The position numbers and the translations under genes are program-made. From Peptococcaceae bacterium (GTDB lineage: Bacteria; Bacillota; Peptococcia; DRI-13; UBA5745), in the NCBI GenBank assembly GCA_031264885.1, contig JAISDM010000139.1:1-23304 (forward strand): DNA of 23,304 nt. The letters run 5' to 3'. The number at the start of each line of letters is the position of its first letter. The stretch's first letter is position 1. The notes beneath the pieces were generated by a model that did not search any database, was not told where the DNA came from, and saw only the letters and a program-made list of their open reading frames with translations. Shown here one piece after another: positions 1 to 6,554 of the stretch.

Positions 1-454
1 CGGAATGACAAAGATATGGCGTCGGAATGACAAAAACATGGCGCCTCCGCCCTCCCAGGGGTTCATTCGGACGGCACGGGCGGCAAAATGCCGCCCCTAC
101 GGCGCCGCGAATGACAAAAATGGCGCCGTTAACACAATATGTACCGTGCCGCGATCCGTTGTGTGAAAAAATTCCCCTCCAGGGAGGGGTGGCGCTTCGA
201 AGGAACCACCCCGCCCTCCGCCGCCCACGGATCATTCGGACAGCCCCGGGCGGCAAAATGCCGCCCCTACGGCGCTGTGAATGACAAAAATGGCGCCGTT
301 AACACTCAATGTACCGTGCCGCTATCCGTTGTGTAAAAAAATTCCCCTCCAGGGAGGGGTGGCGCTTCGAAGGAACCACCCCGCCCTCCGCCGCCCACGG
401 ATCATTCGGACGGTCCCAGGCGGCAGAATGCCGCCCCTACGGCGCCGTGAACGA
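1..454. repeat. Tandem 170-bp repeat array with embedded REP-A palindromes
   Basis: The sequence repeats with a period of 170 bp: 171-340 and 341-454 are nearly identical where they overlap, and 1-170 is a more diverged first copy whose left part differs. Each copy carries a short palindrome CCCCTCC/GGAGGGG (174-189 and 344-359), a GGGGTGG/CCACCCC inverted repeat, and one GC-rich REP-A hairpin (78-100, 248-270, 418-440) nested inside an outer CATTCG/CGAATG-type pair. Short open frames cross the array, but they are repeated with it and have no ribosome binding site, so I call no gene here. From 455 to 599 I see only degenerate repeat remnants and the unit at 542-564. Confidence 0.85.
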
Positions 455-541
455 CGCATCTGCATCCGTGGGGCGGCATCTCTCCGCCGCTTTTTTGTGT
501 TCGGTTTCGGCCCCGTGAATAACGCCGTGATCGACGCATCC

Positions 542-564
542 GTAGGGGCGGCATCCTGCCGCCC
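542..564. repeat. REP-A palindrome (single unit)
   Basis: One reverse-oriented REP-A unit: the conserved GTAG end followed by a perfect 8-bp stem GGGCGGCA/TGCCGCCC with loop TCC. It lies about 36 bp beyond the degV stop codon. It has no T-tract, so a role as an intrinsic terminator is doubtful. Confidence 0.8.
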
Positions 565-599
565 ATCTTCGACAAACGGCGTCTGCCGCGTGGGCGGCC

Positions 600-1457
600 T
601 CACACCTCGTACTCCGGCGTGAAGAACACCGCCATCGTGCCCGGGCCGGCGTGAGCGCCCACCACGCCGCCTAATTCTATATCCTCGCAACTGCTATAGG
701 AGATCCTGGGAAAAAGCAATCCCCGCCATACCTCCAGATCCGACTCCTGCCCGGCGTGACACAGCAGGTACCTCATGGGGCCGTGTTTGCGGGTTTCTGC
801 CTCAAGCAGCTGAGCGATCCGCTCCAGGGCTTTGGTTTTGCCCCGGATTTTTTCCACAGGCGCGATCAGACCGTTTTTGATATCCAGCACCGGCTTGATG
901 CTGAGCAAATTGCCGATCAAACTGGACGCCGCGCCGATCCTGCCCCCCTTATGGAGGTATTCCAGGGAATCCACGATGAAATATACCCGAACCATCTCTT
1001 TGAGTCTATCGATCAAGGCCAGGATTTCCTCTTTGGATCTGCCGGCCCCGGCGGCTCTGGCGGCGCCTTCCACAACCAGGCCCAGGCACGCGCTGACCTG
1101 CGCGCTGTCCACTATGACGATGTCCCGCTCCGGCAGCGACGACGCCGCCAGACGGGCGCTTTGGGCCGTGCCGCTCATCTTTCCGGATATGTGGATGGAT
1201 ATGAGGCTGCTGCCGTCCTCCGTCAGCCGCTTATAGTATTCCAAAAATTCATCGGGCGTAGGCTGGGCGGTTTTGGGCAAAGCCTTTATTTTGCGCATTC
1301 TGGAATAAAAATCGCGCTTGCTCATTTCCACATCCTGCTTATAGGCTTCCTGCCCGTCAAAAATCACATAAAGCGGTATGACGGCAATATCATGCTCGTC
1401 ATACATCCATTGCGGCAAATCCGCCGTGCTGTCCGTCATGATTTTTACCCGTCCCAT
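600..1457 (-). CDS. DegV family fatty-acid-binding protein
   Basis: A 285-residue DegV family protein. Members bind fatty acids and, where studied (FakB), present them to a fatty-acid kinase for phosphorylation; that precise role is family knowledge and is not shown here. Visible signatures are TDSTADLP near residues 8-15, KTAQPTPDEF at 62-71, SGKMSGTAQSA at 91-101 and LEYLHKGGRIG at 165-175, and the length is normal for the family. A start ten codons upstream is possible, but AAGGGGTG lies about six bases before the ATG at 1457, so I chose that one. Only four bases separate it from the stop of the upstream CNNM gene, so the two are probably co-transcribed. No kinase subunit gene (fakA) is in the window. 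Confidence 0.93.
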   Translation of the reverse strand: MGRVKIMTDSTADLPQWMYDEHDIAVIPLYVIFDGQEAYKQDVEMSKRDFYSRMRKIKALPKTAQPTPDEFLEYYKRLTEDGSSLISIHISGKMSGTAQSARLAASSLPERDIVIVDSAQVSACLGLVVEGAARAAGAGRSKEEILALIDRLKEMVRVYFIVDSLEYLHKGGRIGAASSLIGNLLSIKPVLDIKNGLIAPVEKIRGKTKALERIAQLLEAETRKHGPMRYLLCHAGQESDLEVWRGLLFPRISYSSCEDIELGGVVGAHAGPGTMAVFFTPEYEV

Positions 1458-1461
1458 AACT

Positions 1462-2799
1462 TCACCCCTTCGTCCCTGAATCCTCATTCTGTTGCAATTT
1501 GGACACGACCGCCCATTCCACCCGTCGGTCCTCTATCTGCTCCACCTTGATGTTCAGCCCGAACGCCTCGATCTCAGGCAGGCTGCCCTCCTCCGGAATC
1601 GAACTCAATTGGCTGAAAATCAATCCGCCTAAAGTATCATAGTCCTCATTGGGTAAATTTATGCGAAACAATTCCTCCAGCTCTTCCAGTCCCACGCTGC
1701 CTCGGATCCGCCAAACCCCGCCGCCCAGGTTCTCTACATCCTCTTCGACCTCACCGTCGTATTCGTCGTAAATATTCCCCACGATCTCTTCCAGCAGATC
1801 CTCAATGGTGACAATGCCGCTGGTGCCGCCGTATTCATCCACCACCACAGCCATGTGAATTTTCTGCCTTTGCATGTCCCGGAAGAGTACGTCCGTGGCC
1901 ACCTGTTCCGGCACAAAATACGCCGGCCGCAGCATCTCCCGCAAGGCGCCCGGCTGCTCCTTCATGCTGTTGACCAGGTAATCCCGGACGTGCAAAACCC
2001 CCACCACGTCGTCCACATCCTCGTCATACACCGGCAGTCGGGAAAAACTGCATTCCAGCATGGTCCGCCGGACCTCATCCTCATCCTCGCCGATCCAGAT
2101 GGCGGTCATATCCGTCCGGTGCGTCATCACTTCCACCGCGGTTTTGTTGTTGAATTCAAAAATATTCTCAATCATTTCTTTTTCGTCCTTGGCGATGGCG
2201 CCGGTCTCTTCCCCCAAATCCATCATCATCCGGATCTCTTCTTCGGTAACCGAATCCTGGCCCGCTTCCGGATTAAAACCCAAAAGCCTCACCAGCAAAT
2301 TGGTGGAAAACGTCAAAAACCGGACGGCCGGCTTCGTCACAAAGGCCAGCGTCTGTATGGCGCCCGCCACAAACAGCGCGATCTCCTCAGCCTTCTGCAT
2401 GGCGACGCGCTTAGGCGCCAATTCCCCGACCACCAGCGTAATGTAGGACAGCACAATCGTAATCAAAACCACCGCCAGAGTATTGATTGTGGCGGGATTG
2501 ATCCGAACCCCCAAGCCCAAAACCCATTCCGCCAGCCGCCGGGCGAAGCTCTCCGCGGCAAAAGCACTGGCCAGGAAACCGGCGAGCGTAATGCCGATTT
2601 GTATGGTAGATAAAAATTGAGAAGGCTCGGCAATGAGCTTCGCTAAATTGCGCGCCTTCACGTTCCCGTCGTCGGCCATCCGGCGAATTTTGTTATCATT
2701 GACAGTAATTACGGCAATTTCAGACATTGCGAAAAACGCGTTCAAGAGGACCAAAATCAGCAAGAGCAGCAGTTTCATTCCTATCTGGTCATCCGTCAC
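1462..2799 (-). CDS. CNNM/CBS-domain membrane protein (hemolysin C / CorC family)
   Basis: A 445-residue integral membrane protein of the DUF21 (CNNM) plus CBS plus CorC_HlyC class, linked in the family to magnesium or other divalent cation efflux. The N-terminal third is hydrophobic, with several membrane segments (residues about 7-30, 65-85, 105-130 and 145-165). A paired CBS module follows at about 210-340, containing MTHRTDM and VVVDEYGGTSGIVTIEDLLE. The last 80 residues fit the CorC_HlyC C-terminal domain (NEDYDTLGGLI). I chose the GTG at 2799 because GGGGGG lies about eight bases upstream; a TTG at 2820 would give seven extra residues. A sigma-A type promoter lies 60-90 bp upstream. It heads a two-gene unit with degV. 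Transport substrate is not determinable from the sequence. Confidence 0.92.
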   Translation of the reverse strand: MTDDQIGMKLLLLLILVLLNAFFAMSEIAVITVNDNKIRRMADDGNVKARNLAKLIAEPSQFLSTIQIGITLAGFLASAFAAESFARRLAEWVLGLGVRINPATINTLAVVLITIVLSYITLVVGELAPKRVAMQKAEEIALFVAGAIQTLAFVTKPAVRFLTFSTNLLVRLLGFNPEAGQDSVTEEEIRMMMDLGEETGAIAKDEKEMIENIFEFNNKTAVEVMTHRTDMTAIWIGEDEDEVRRTMLECSFSRLPVYDEDVDDVVGVLHVRDYLVNSMKEQPGALREMLRPAYFVPEQVATDVLFRDMQRQKIHMAVVVDEYGGTSGIVTIEDLLEEIVGNIYDEYDGEVEEDVENLGGGVWRIRGSVGLEELEELFRINLPNEDYDTLGGLIFSQLSSIPEEGSLPEIEAFGLNIKVEQIEDRRVEWAVVSKLQQNEDSGTKG

Positions 2800-2857
2800 C
2801 GGAAAATCCCCCCCAAACAATTCTTAATCAAACAAAACATAAATGTTTCTTTTAACC

Positions 2858-2886
2858 ATTATAGCACGCTTTTTATACAGGGTCTA
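2858..2886 (-). promoter_or_regulatory. Sigma-A-type promoter for CNNM-degV
   Basis: Read on the minus strand: -35 TAGACC (2886-2881), 17-bp spacer, -10 TATAAT (2863-2858). The -10 is perfect and the -35 matches four of six consensus bases. It lies about 60 bp upstream of the GTG start at 2799. Confidence 0.65.
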
Positions 2887-2912
2887 GGAAGTAATTCATA
2901 CGCCGCGATTCG

Positions 2913-2978
2913 CAATTTGGAAATCCGGAAATCCGCGTCCGTCAAAGGCAGGCGGCAGAATGCCGCCCCTACGGATGC
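2913..2978. repeat. Composite repeat with REP-A unit
   Basis: A REP-A hairpin (2950-2972, arms GGCGGCA/TGCCGCC around GAA) preceded by a flank containing AATTTGGAAATCCG and GTCAAAGGC. The same flank-plus-hairpin arrangement occurs at 15773-15823, and a decayed version precedes the unit at 18564. The mobile or duplicated unit is therefore longer than the hairpin alone. Confidence 0.75.
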
Positions 2979-3000
2979 AGCGTCCCAGGTGTGTTCCCGC

Positions 3001-3118
3001 GTCATTCCGGCATCATATCTCGTCATTCCGGGCGGATTCACCCGTCATTCCGGGCTTGTCCCGGAATCCAAAAACGATAAACCAAGGAACCTGGATTCCG
3101 GGACAAGCCCGGAATGAC
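3001..3118. repeat. REP-B palindrome with upstream half-units
   Basis: 3044-3070 and 3092-3118 are perfect 27-bp inverted repeats around a 21-bp spacer. Each arm is itself a mini-hairpin, ATTCCGGG/CCCGGAAT with a 5-base loop. Upstream, GTCATTCCGG begins at 3001, 3022 and 3044, giving two truncated half-units spaced 21-22 bp apart in front of the full element. The element sits between two divergent promoters. Confidence 0.9.
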
Positions 3119-3148
3119 AAAGTGTGAAGACCGATACCGCCGTCACGT

Positions 3149-3177
3149 TTGTCTTAACCGTTCATCTATATTATAAT
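3149..3177 (+). promoter_or_regulatory. Sigma-A-type promoter for P1 peptidase
   Basis: -35 TTGTCT (3149-3154), 17-bp spacer, -10 TATAAT (3172-3177). It is 49 bp upstream of the ATG at 3226, directly downstream of the REP-B element. Confidence 0.72.
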
Positions 3178-3225
3178 GGCAATGACGTAATCAATCACCC
3201 ATCGAATACAGAAAGGAGCGCGCTT

Positions 3226-4149
3226 ATGTTCGGAAACTTATTGGATGTGGGCCGGATCAAGGTAGGCCACGCGCAGAATGATGAGGCGGGCACGGGGGTC
3301 ACCGTCGTCTTGGCCGAATCGGGTGCCACGGCCGGCGTGGATGTGCGGGGAGGCGCTCCCGGCACAAGGGAAACCGACTTGCTGCATCCCCTCAATACGG
3401 TTCAGCAGATTCACGCTGTGGTGCTGTCCGGCGGCTCCGCCTTCGGCCTGGCCGCTTCCGGCGGCGTCATGCAGTATCTGGAGGAAAAAGGCATCGGCTT
3501 TGAAACCGGTTACGCGCGGGTTCCCATTGTGGCGCAAGCGGTGCTGTATGATCTGAACTTCAAGGATGCCCGCGTCCGTCCGGACCACGGCATGGGCTAC
3601 GCCGCGTGCCTGGCCGCGTCCGGCGTCAGTCTGCCCCTGGGGGCGGTGGGCGCGGGCTGCGGCGCCACCGTGGGCAAGATCCGCGGACAGGGCTTCATCA
3701 GCAAATCGGGCATCGGATCATACTCTGTTATTTTGAACAACGGCTTGGTTGTGGCGGCGCTGGTGGCCGTGAACGCCCTGGGAGACGTCGTCGAAAACGG
3801 CCAGATCCTGGCCGGCGCGCTGAACGACGAAGGAACCGGCTGGCTCAATACTGAGAATTACATGCTCCAGAATCTGCCCGATCCCAGCTTCGGCGAATCG
3901 AAGGGCCAGAACACCACCATCGGCGTCATCGCCACCAACGCCCGCCTCGACAAAGCCCAAATCAACAAGGCCGCCTCCATGGGGCACGACGGCCTGGCGC
4001 GCTCCATCCGCCCCGTTCACACATCCATGGACGGAGACACCCTCTTTGCCCTGGCCACCGGTCAGGTTCCGGCCAATCCGGATCTGGTCGGCGTCCTGGC
4101 CGCCCGGGCGGTGGAACAGGCGGTTTTTTCCGCTGTCCGCTCAATTTAA
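3226..4149 (+). CDS. P1 family (DmpA/NylC-type) Ntn-hydrolase peptidase
   Basis: A 307-residue member of the peptidase S58/P1 family, which includes DmpA L-aminopeptidase/D-esterase, BapA and the NylC nylon-oligomer hydrolase. Members are made as one chain and cleave themselves before a Ser/Thr that becomes the N-terminal nucleophile. The matching site here is QNTTIGV at 228-234, so cleavage is predicted between Asn229 and Thr230, leaving alpha and beta chains of about 229 and 78 residues. Other family signatures are GVDVRGGAPGTRETDLL (37-53), LSGGSAFGLAASGGV (67-81) and GAVGAGCGATVGK (139-151). The ATG at 3226 is preceded by GAAAGGAG eight bases away; the frame stays open upstream but without a comparable site. 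No signal peptide is seen. It is transcribed alone, and the natural substrate cannot be told. Confidence 0.93.
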   Translation: MFGNLLDVGRIKVGHAQNDEAGTGVTVVLAESGATAGVDVRGGAPGTRETDLLHPLNTVQQIHAVVLSGGSAFGLAASGGVMQYLEEKGIGFETGYARVPIVAQAVLYDLNFKDARVRPDHGMGYAACLAASGVSLPLGAVGAGCGATVGKIRGQGFISKSGIGSYSVILNNGLVVAALVAVNALGDVVENGQILAGALNDEGTGWLNTENYMLQNLPDPSFGESKGQNTTIGVIATNARLDKAQINKAASMGHDGLARSIRPVHTSMDGDTLFALATGQVPANPDLVGVLAARAVEQAVFSAVRSI

Positions 4150-4212
4150 CGGGTCGATGGATGAGCGCCACATTCCCAGAGGTCGTCATTCCGGGCTGAT
4201 CTGTCTCCCCCC

Positions 4213-4287
4213 GTCATTCCGGGCTTGTCCCGGAATCCAAAAACGATAAACCAAGGAACCTGGATTCTGGGACAAGCCCAGAATGAC
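4213..4287. repeat. REP-B palindrome (second copy)
   Basis: A 75-bp element, same length and spacer as the copy at 3044-3118, differing by only two substitutions, both in the right arm. Those two changes turn ATTCCGGG/CCCGGAAT into ATTCTGGG/CCCAGAAT, so the mini-hairpin stays fully paired. A half-unit starting GTCATTCCGG lies just upstream at 4184. It sits between the convergent ends of the peptidase and the ChrA gene. Confidence 0.9.
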
Positions 4288-4314
4288 AAGATATGATAGT
4301 TTTCGTTCGGTTCC

Positions 4315-4389
4315 GGGCGGCAGAATGCCGCCCCTACGGTGCCGGGAATGACGCGTCCGAAGGGCGTAGGGGCGGATGGCAATCCGCCC
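4315..4389. repeat. REP-A inverted pair
   Basis: Forward unit 4315-4337 (stem GGGCGGCA/TGCCGCCC, loop GAA) and reverse unit 4366-4389 facing it across 28 bp. The second arm has a variant stem GGGCGGAT/ATCCGCCC with loop GGCA: both sides changed together. The forward unit has the same outer flanks (TTCGG before, GAATGAC after) as units in the 1-454 array. Confidence 0.85.
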
Positions 4390-4409
4390 GTTTGTTTTCG
4401 TTCGGTCCC

Positions 4410-4428
4410 GGGCGGCATTCTGCCGCCC
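4410..4428. repeat. REP-A unit abutting a gene end
   Basis: A perfect stem GGGCGGCA/TGCCGCCC with loop TTC that ends one base before the stop codon of the ChrA gene at 4430. It could stop 3' exonucleases on that transcript, as REP elements do elsewhere, but there is no T-tract. That role is inference. Confidence 0.75.
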
Positions 4429-4429
4429 G

Positions 4430-4993
4430 TCACAGCTTCAGCAGAATACCGGCGGCCGCGGAGGCCGCGATGTATACCAGCGGATGCTTATCAAAGCGCC
4501 ACATCGTAAACAGCACCGCCAAGAATATGACGACTGCCTTCCAATCAAACAGATCCGCCCACGACCAGGTCAGCACGTATTTGTCCCAGGTCAGCACGGC
4601 GATCTTAAATACGGAGAACCACGCCATGCCGATCAGACCGATCACCGCGGGCCGCAAGCCGGCGAAAGCGGAGCGCACATAGAGGTTCCGGTCAAACTGG
4701 TTCAGCGCTTTGACGATCAAAACAATAACGATCACAGACGGCGCCACCAAAGAGAATGTGGCGACGATGGAGCCCGGCACGCCCGCCGCCTGATATCCCG
4801 CGTAAGTGGCCGTATTGATCCCAATGGGGCCCGGCGTGGATTCCGAGATGGCGATCATATTGGCCAGCATGGCCTGGTCAAACCACGGATAACGGTCCGC
4901 GATGGAGGATAAGAACGGGATCGTGGCGAGTCCGCCCCCGATGGCAAACAATCCGGTTTTAAAAAACTCATAGATCAGCTGCAAATAGATCAT
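4430..4993 (-). CDS. Chromate transporter, half-size ChrA subunit
   Basis: A 187-residue membrane protein of the CHR (chromate ion transporter) superfamily, short-chain type, which works with a second half-size protein. The sequence shows FFKTGLFAIGGGLATIPFL near residues 10-28, ISESTPGPIGINTATYAGY near 49-67 and about five to six hydrophobic segments. It begins within the stop of the upstream ChrA half (ATGA overlap at 4990-4993), so the pair is translationally coupled; AAAGGAAG lies in the end of that gene as its ribosome binding site. CHR proteins of anaerobic Firmicutes are often annotated as chromate exporters without proof; the physiological ion may be sulfate-like or something else. 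Confidence 0.9.
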   Translation of the reverse strand: MIYLQLIYEFFKTGLFAIGGGLATIPFLSSIADRYPWFDQAMLANMIAISESTPGPIGINTATYAGYQAAGVPGSIVATFSLVAPSVIVIVLIVKALNQFDRNLYVRSAFAGLRPAVIGLIGMAWFSVFKIAVLTWDKYVLTWSWADLFDWKAVVIFLAVLFTMWRFDKHPLVYIAASAAAGILLKL

Positions 4994-5538
4994 GTCCGCT
5001 TCCTTTTAAAAAACACCGCTTCTCTCAAAATCCCCAGCAGCGCCGCGGCAGTCACAACGTACACCGGCGAAAGAAGAAAAACGGCGGACAAAACAAAAGA
5101 GACCGCGCAAACCGCCGCGCCGAACCCATCCCGCACGGCGCTTTTGCCCAGCTTAAACACCGTGCTGATGATCAGCGCGGCCACGCCGGCCCGGATCCCG
5201 GCCATGGCGTGTTGAACCGCCTCATACTCAGCAAAGCGCCCCAACACGGACGCGACGCATATAATGATCACCAGCGAAGGAAAGATCATCCCCAGGGTCG
5301 CGGTTAAGGCGCCCTTGATCCCCCTTTGCTTGTACCCGATAATCGTAGACAGGTTCACGGCAAATATCCCGGGGGTGCATTGCCCGATAGCGTAGTAATT
5401 GACCAGCTCCTGTTCATTTGCCCAACCGTTGACATCCGCCACTTCCCGCTGGATCATGGGCAGCATGGCATACCCGCCGCCAAAAGTAAACAGGCCGATT
5501 TTGGCGAATGTAAAAAACAATTTTCGGTATCCGGTCAT
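4990..5538 (-). CDS. Chromate transporter, half-size ChrA subunit (first of pair)
   Basis: A 182-residue CHR family membrane protein, paralogous to the following gene. It carries the family pattern KIGLFTFGGGYAMLPMI near residues 14-30 and AIGQCTPGIFAVNLSTIIGY near 51-70, then several hydrophobic segments. The ATG at 5538 overlaps the TGA of the preceding DUF2225 gene in an ATGA junction, and GGAG lies nine bases upstream. A GTG at 5556 would add six residues but lacks a spaced ribosome binding site. The last residues (FFKRKRT) are basic and probably cytoplasmic. The two half-size genes together probably form one heteromeric transporter. Confidence 0.9.
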   Translation of the reverse strand: MTGYRKLFFTFAKIGLFTFGGGYAMLPMIQREVADVNGWANEQELVNYYAIGQCTPGIFAVNLSTIIGYKQRGIKGALTATLGMIFPSLVIIICVASVLGRFAEYEAVQHAMAGIRAGVAALIISTVFKLGKSAVRDGFGAAVCAVSFVLSAVFLLSPVYVVTAAALLGILREAVFFKRKRT

Positions 5539-6470
5539 ATTTCCTGTCTCCACCACTGATCCAAATTGGCCAGCCGGTTCTGGGCGTCCAGTTCCAGCCG
5601 CATTTTGGCCTTGCTGCTTTCCACCAGCAGCCTCACCCGCTCCACAGCCAACGCCTCCAATTGAATCATTTCCTTATATACATTCTCGTCTATCTTCTGT
5701 TTGGCGATCTCTGTTTCCTTTATGATCCGCTCCGCCTGCGCCTCTATTTCAGCCTTGCGGTCCGGCTGCCTCGGATTCCGGGCTTTCGGCCCGGCCGCTT
5801 CCATTTCCGCTTTATATATCTCCCACTGATCTTCCGCCATATTATGTAAAGCCCGTTTGACCTTATGACTGGGAATGACCTTGCCAAACCAGCGCTTGGC
5901 CTCCGCGTAGCGTCCCAGCTTCCCGCTGAGCTCCCCCAGCAGATAATGCAGGGTGTCCCGGTCCATGCCCATTTGCTCAAAAGATTCCTTTTCGTAAGCC
6001 AGTTCATATTGATTCAGACTCTGGGTTAAAAAACGGCGTTCCTCCCGGAGATCGCCGGAATAGCGGTACATCCAGGCCATACGTATGCTCAGGCCCGCAA
6101 CAATCAGGTGCCTCTCCTCAATGATTCTGGCAATCAGCAGGGCGCGCCTGAAAGATTCCCGCGCCATATCCAAATCCCGTTCGCCCCAGAAATTCACGCT
6201 TCCCGCGCCGTGCTTGTGCAGCTGCCGCAATTTCGCCTTTTGCGCCTGCTTCAGCGGCCCGAATCCGTCGGTGAAAGCATAGGAACAGTAAGGGCATATC
6301 TTCACTTCATAAAACAGTGGATTGACCCCTCTGTAATACGGACAAAAATCCGGATCTTTTCTCATAACCACGATCTTGCTGGTCAGCACCCGTTTGGTTT
6401 TGAACGTATCCCCGCAGTTCGGACAATTATATTCCCTGTCATAAAGGCCGTTTGAACGTGTTTCCGCCAT
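5535..6470 (-). CDS. DUF2225 family zinc-finger/TPR-like protein
   Basis: A 311-residue protein of the DUF2225 family, function unknown. The N-terminus has CPNC (residues 16-19), a lone Cys in DFCPYYRG (about 43) and CPYC (59-62), a probable zinc-binding region. The middle (about 90-200) is helical with paired-helix repeats resembling tetratricopeptide repeats, for example DMARESFRRALLIARI and LGRYAEAKRWFGKVI. The last 70 residues are charged and likely coiled coil. The ATG at 6470 follows GGGGATGG; an ATG seven codons earlier has no spaced site. Its stop overlaps the next gene's start, tying it to the ChrA pair. It looks cytoplasmic, with no signal peptide or membrane segment. Confidence 0.88.
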   Translation of the reverse strand: MAETRSNGLYDREYNCPNCGDTFKTKRVLTSKIVVMRKDPDFCPYYRGVNPLFYEVKICPYCSYAFTDGFGPLKQAQKAKLRQLHKHGAGSVNFWGERDLDMARESFRRALLIARIIEERHLIVAGLSIRMAWMYRYSGDLREERRFLTQSLNQYELAYEKESFEQMGMDRDTLHYLLGELSGKLGRYAEAKRWFGKVIPSHKVKRALHNMAEDQWEIYKAEMEAAGPKARNPRQPDRKAEIEAQAERIIKETEIAKQKIDENVYKEMIQLEALAVERVRLLVESSKAKMRLELDAQNRLANLDQWWRQEI

Positions 6471-6525
6471 TTCCCATCCCCGCGAATCCATATATACAAT
6501 CCATATTTACCCTGTATATGTTTCT

Positions 6526-6554
6526 ATCATACTATAGATCGCTCACATGCGCAA
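6526..6554 (-). promoter_or_regulatory. Possible promoter for DUF2225-chrA operon
   Basis: On the minus strand TTGCGC (6554-6549), 17-bp spacer, TATGAT (6531-6526). The -35 lies inside the last codons of the upstream permease gene. Four and five of six bases match consensus. The AT-rich 72-bp gap supports a promoter here, but it is not decisive. Confidence 0.35.

Noticed and set aside
1..454. CRISPR array
   Set aside because: The period is 170 bp and the units are repetitive throughout; there are no short constant repeats with unique spacers and no cas genes.
27..690. Short frames in the tandem repeat region
   Set aside because: Several are copies of one another because the DNA is repeated with a 170-bp period; their products are Arg/Pro-rich and no start has a spaced ribosome binding site.
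756..2613. Plus-strand frames opposite degV and the CNNM gene
   Set aside because: Shadows of well-supported minus-strand genes, with no family features.
4410..4428. Intrinsic terminator after the ChrA pair
   Set aside because: The stem is strong, but no run of T follows on the minus strand and the same hairpin occurs many times in the window, so I list it as a REP-A unit.
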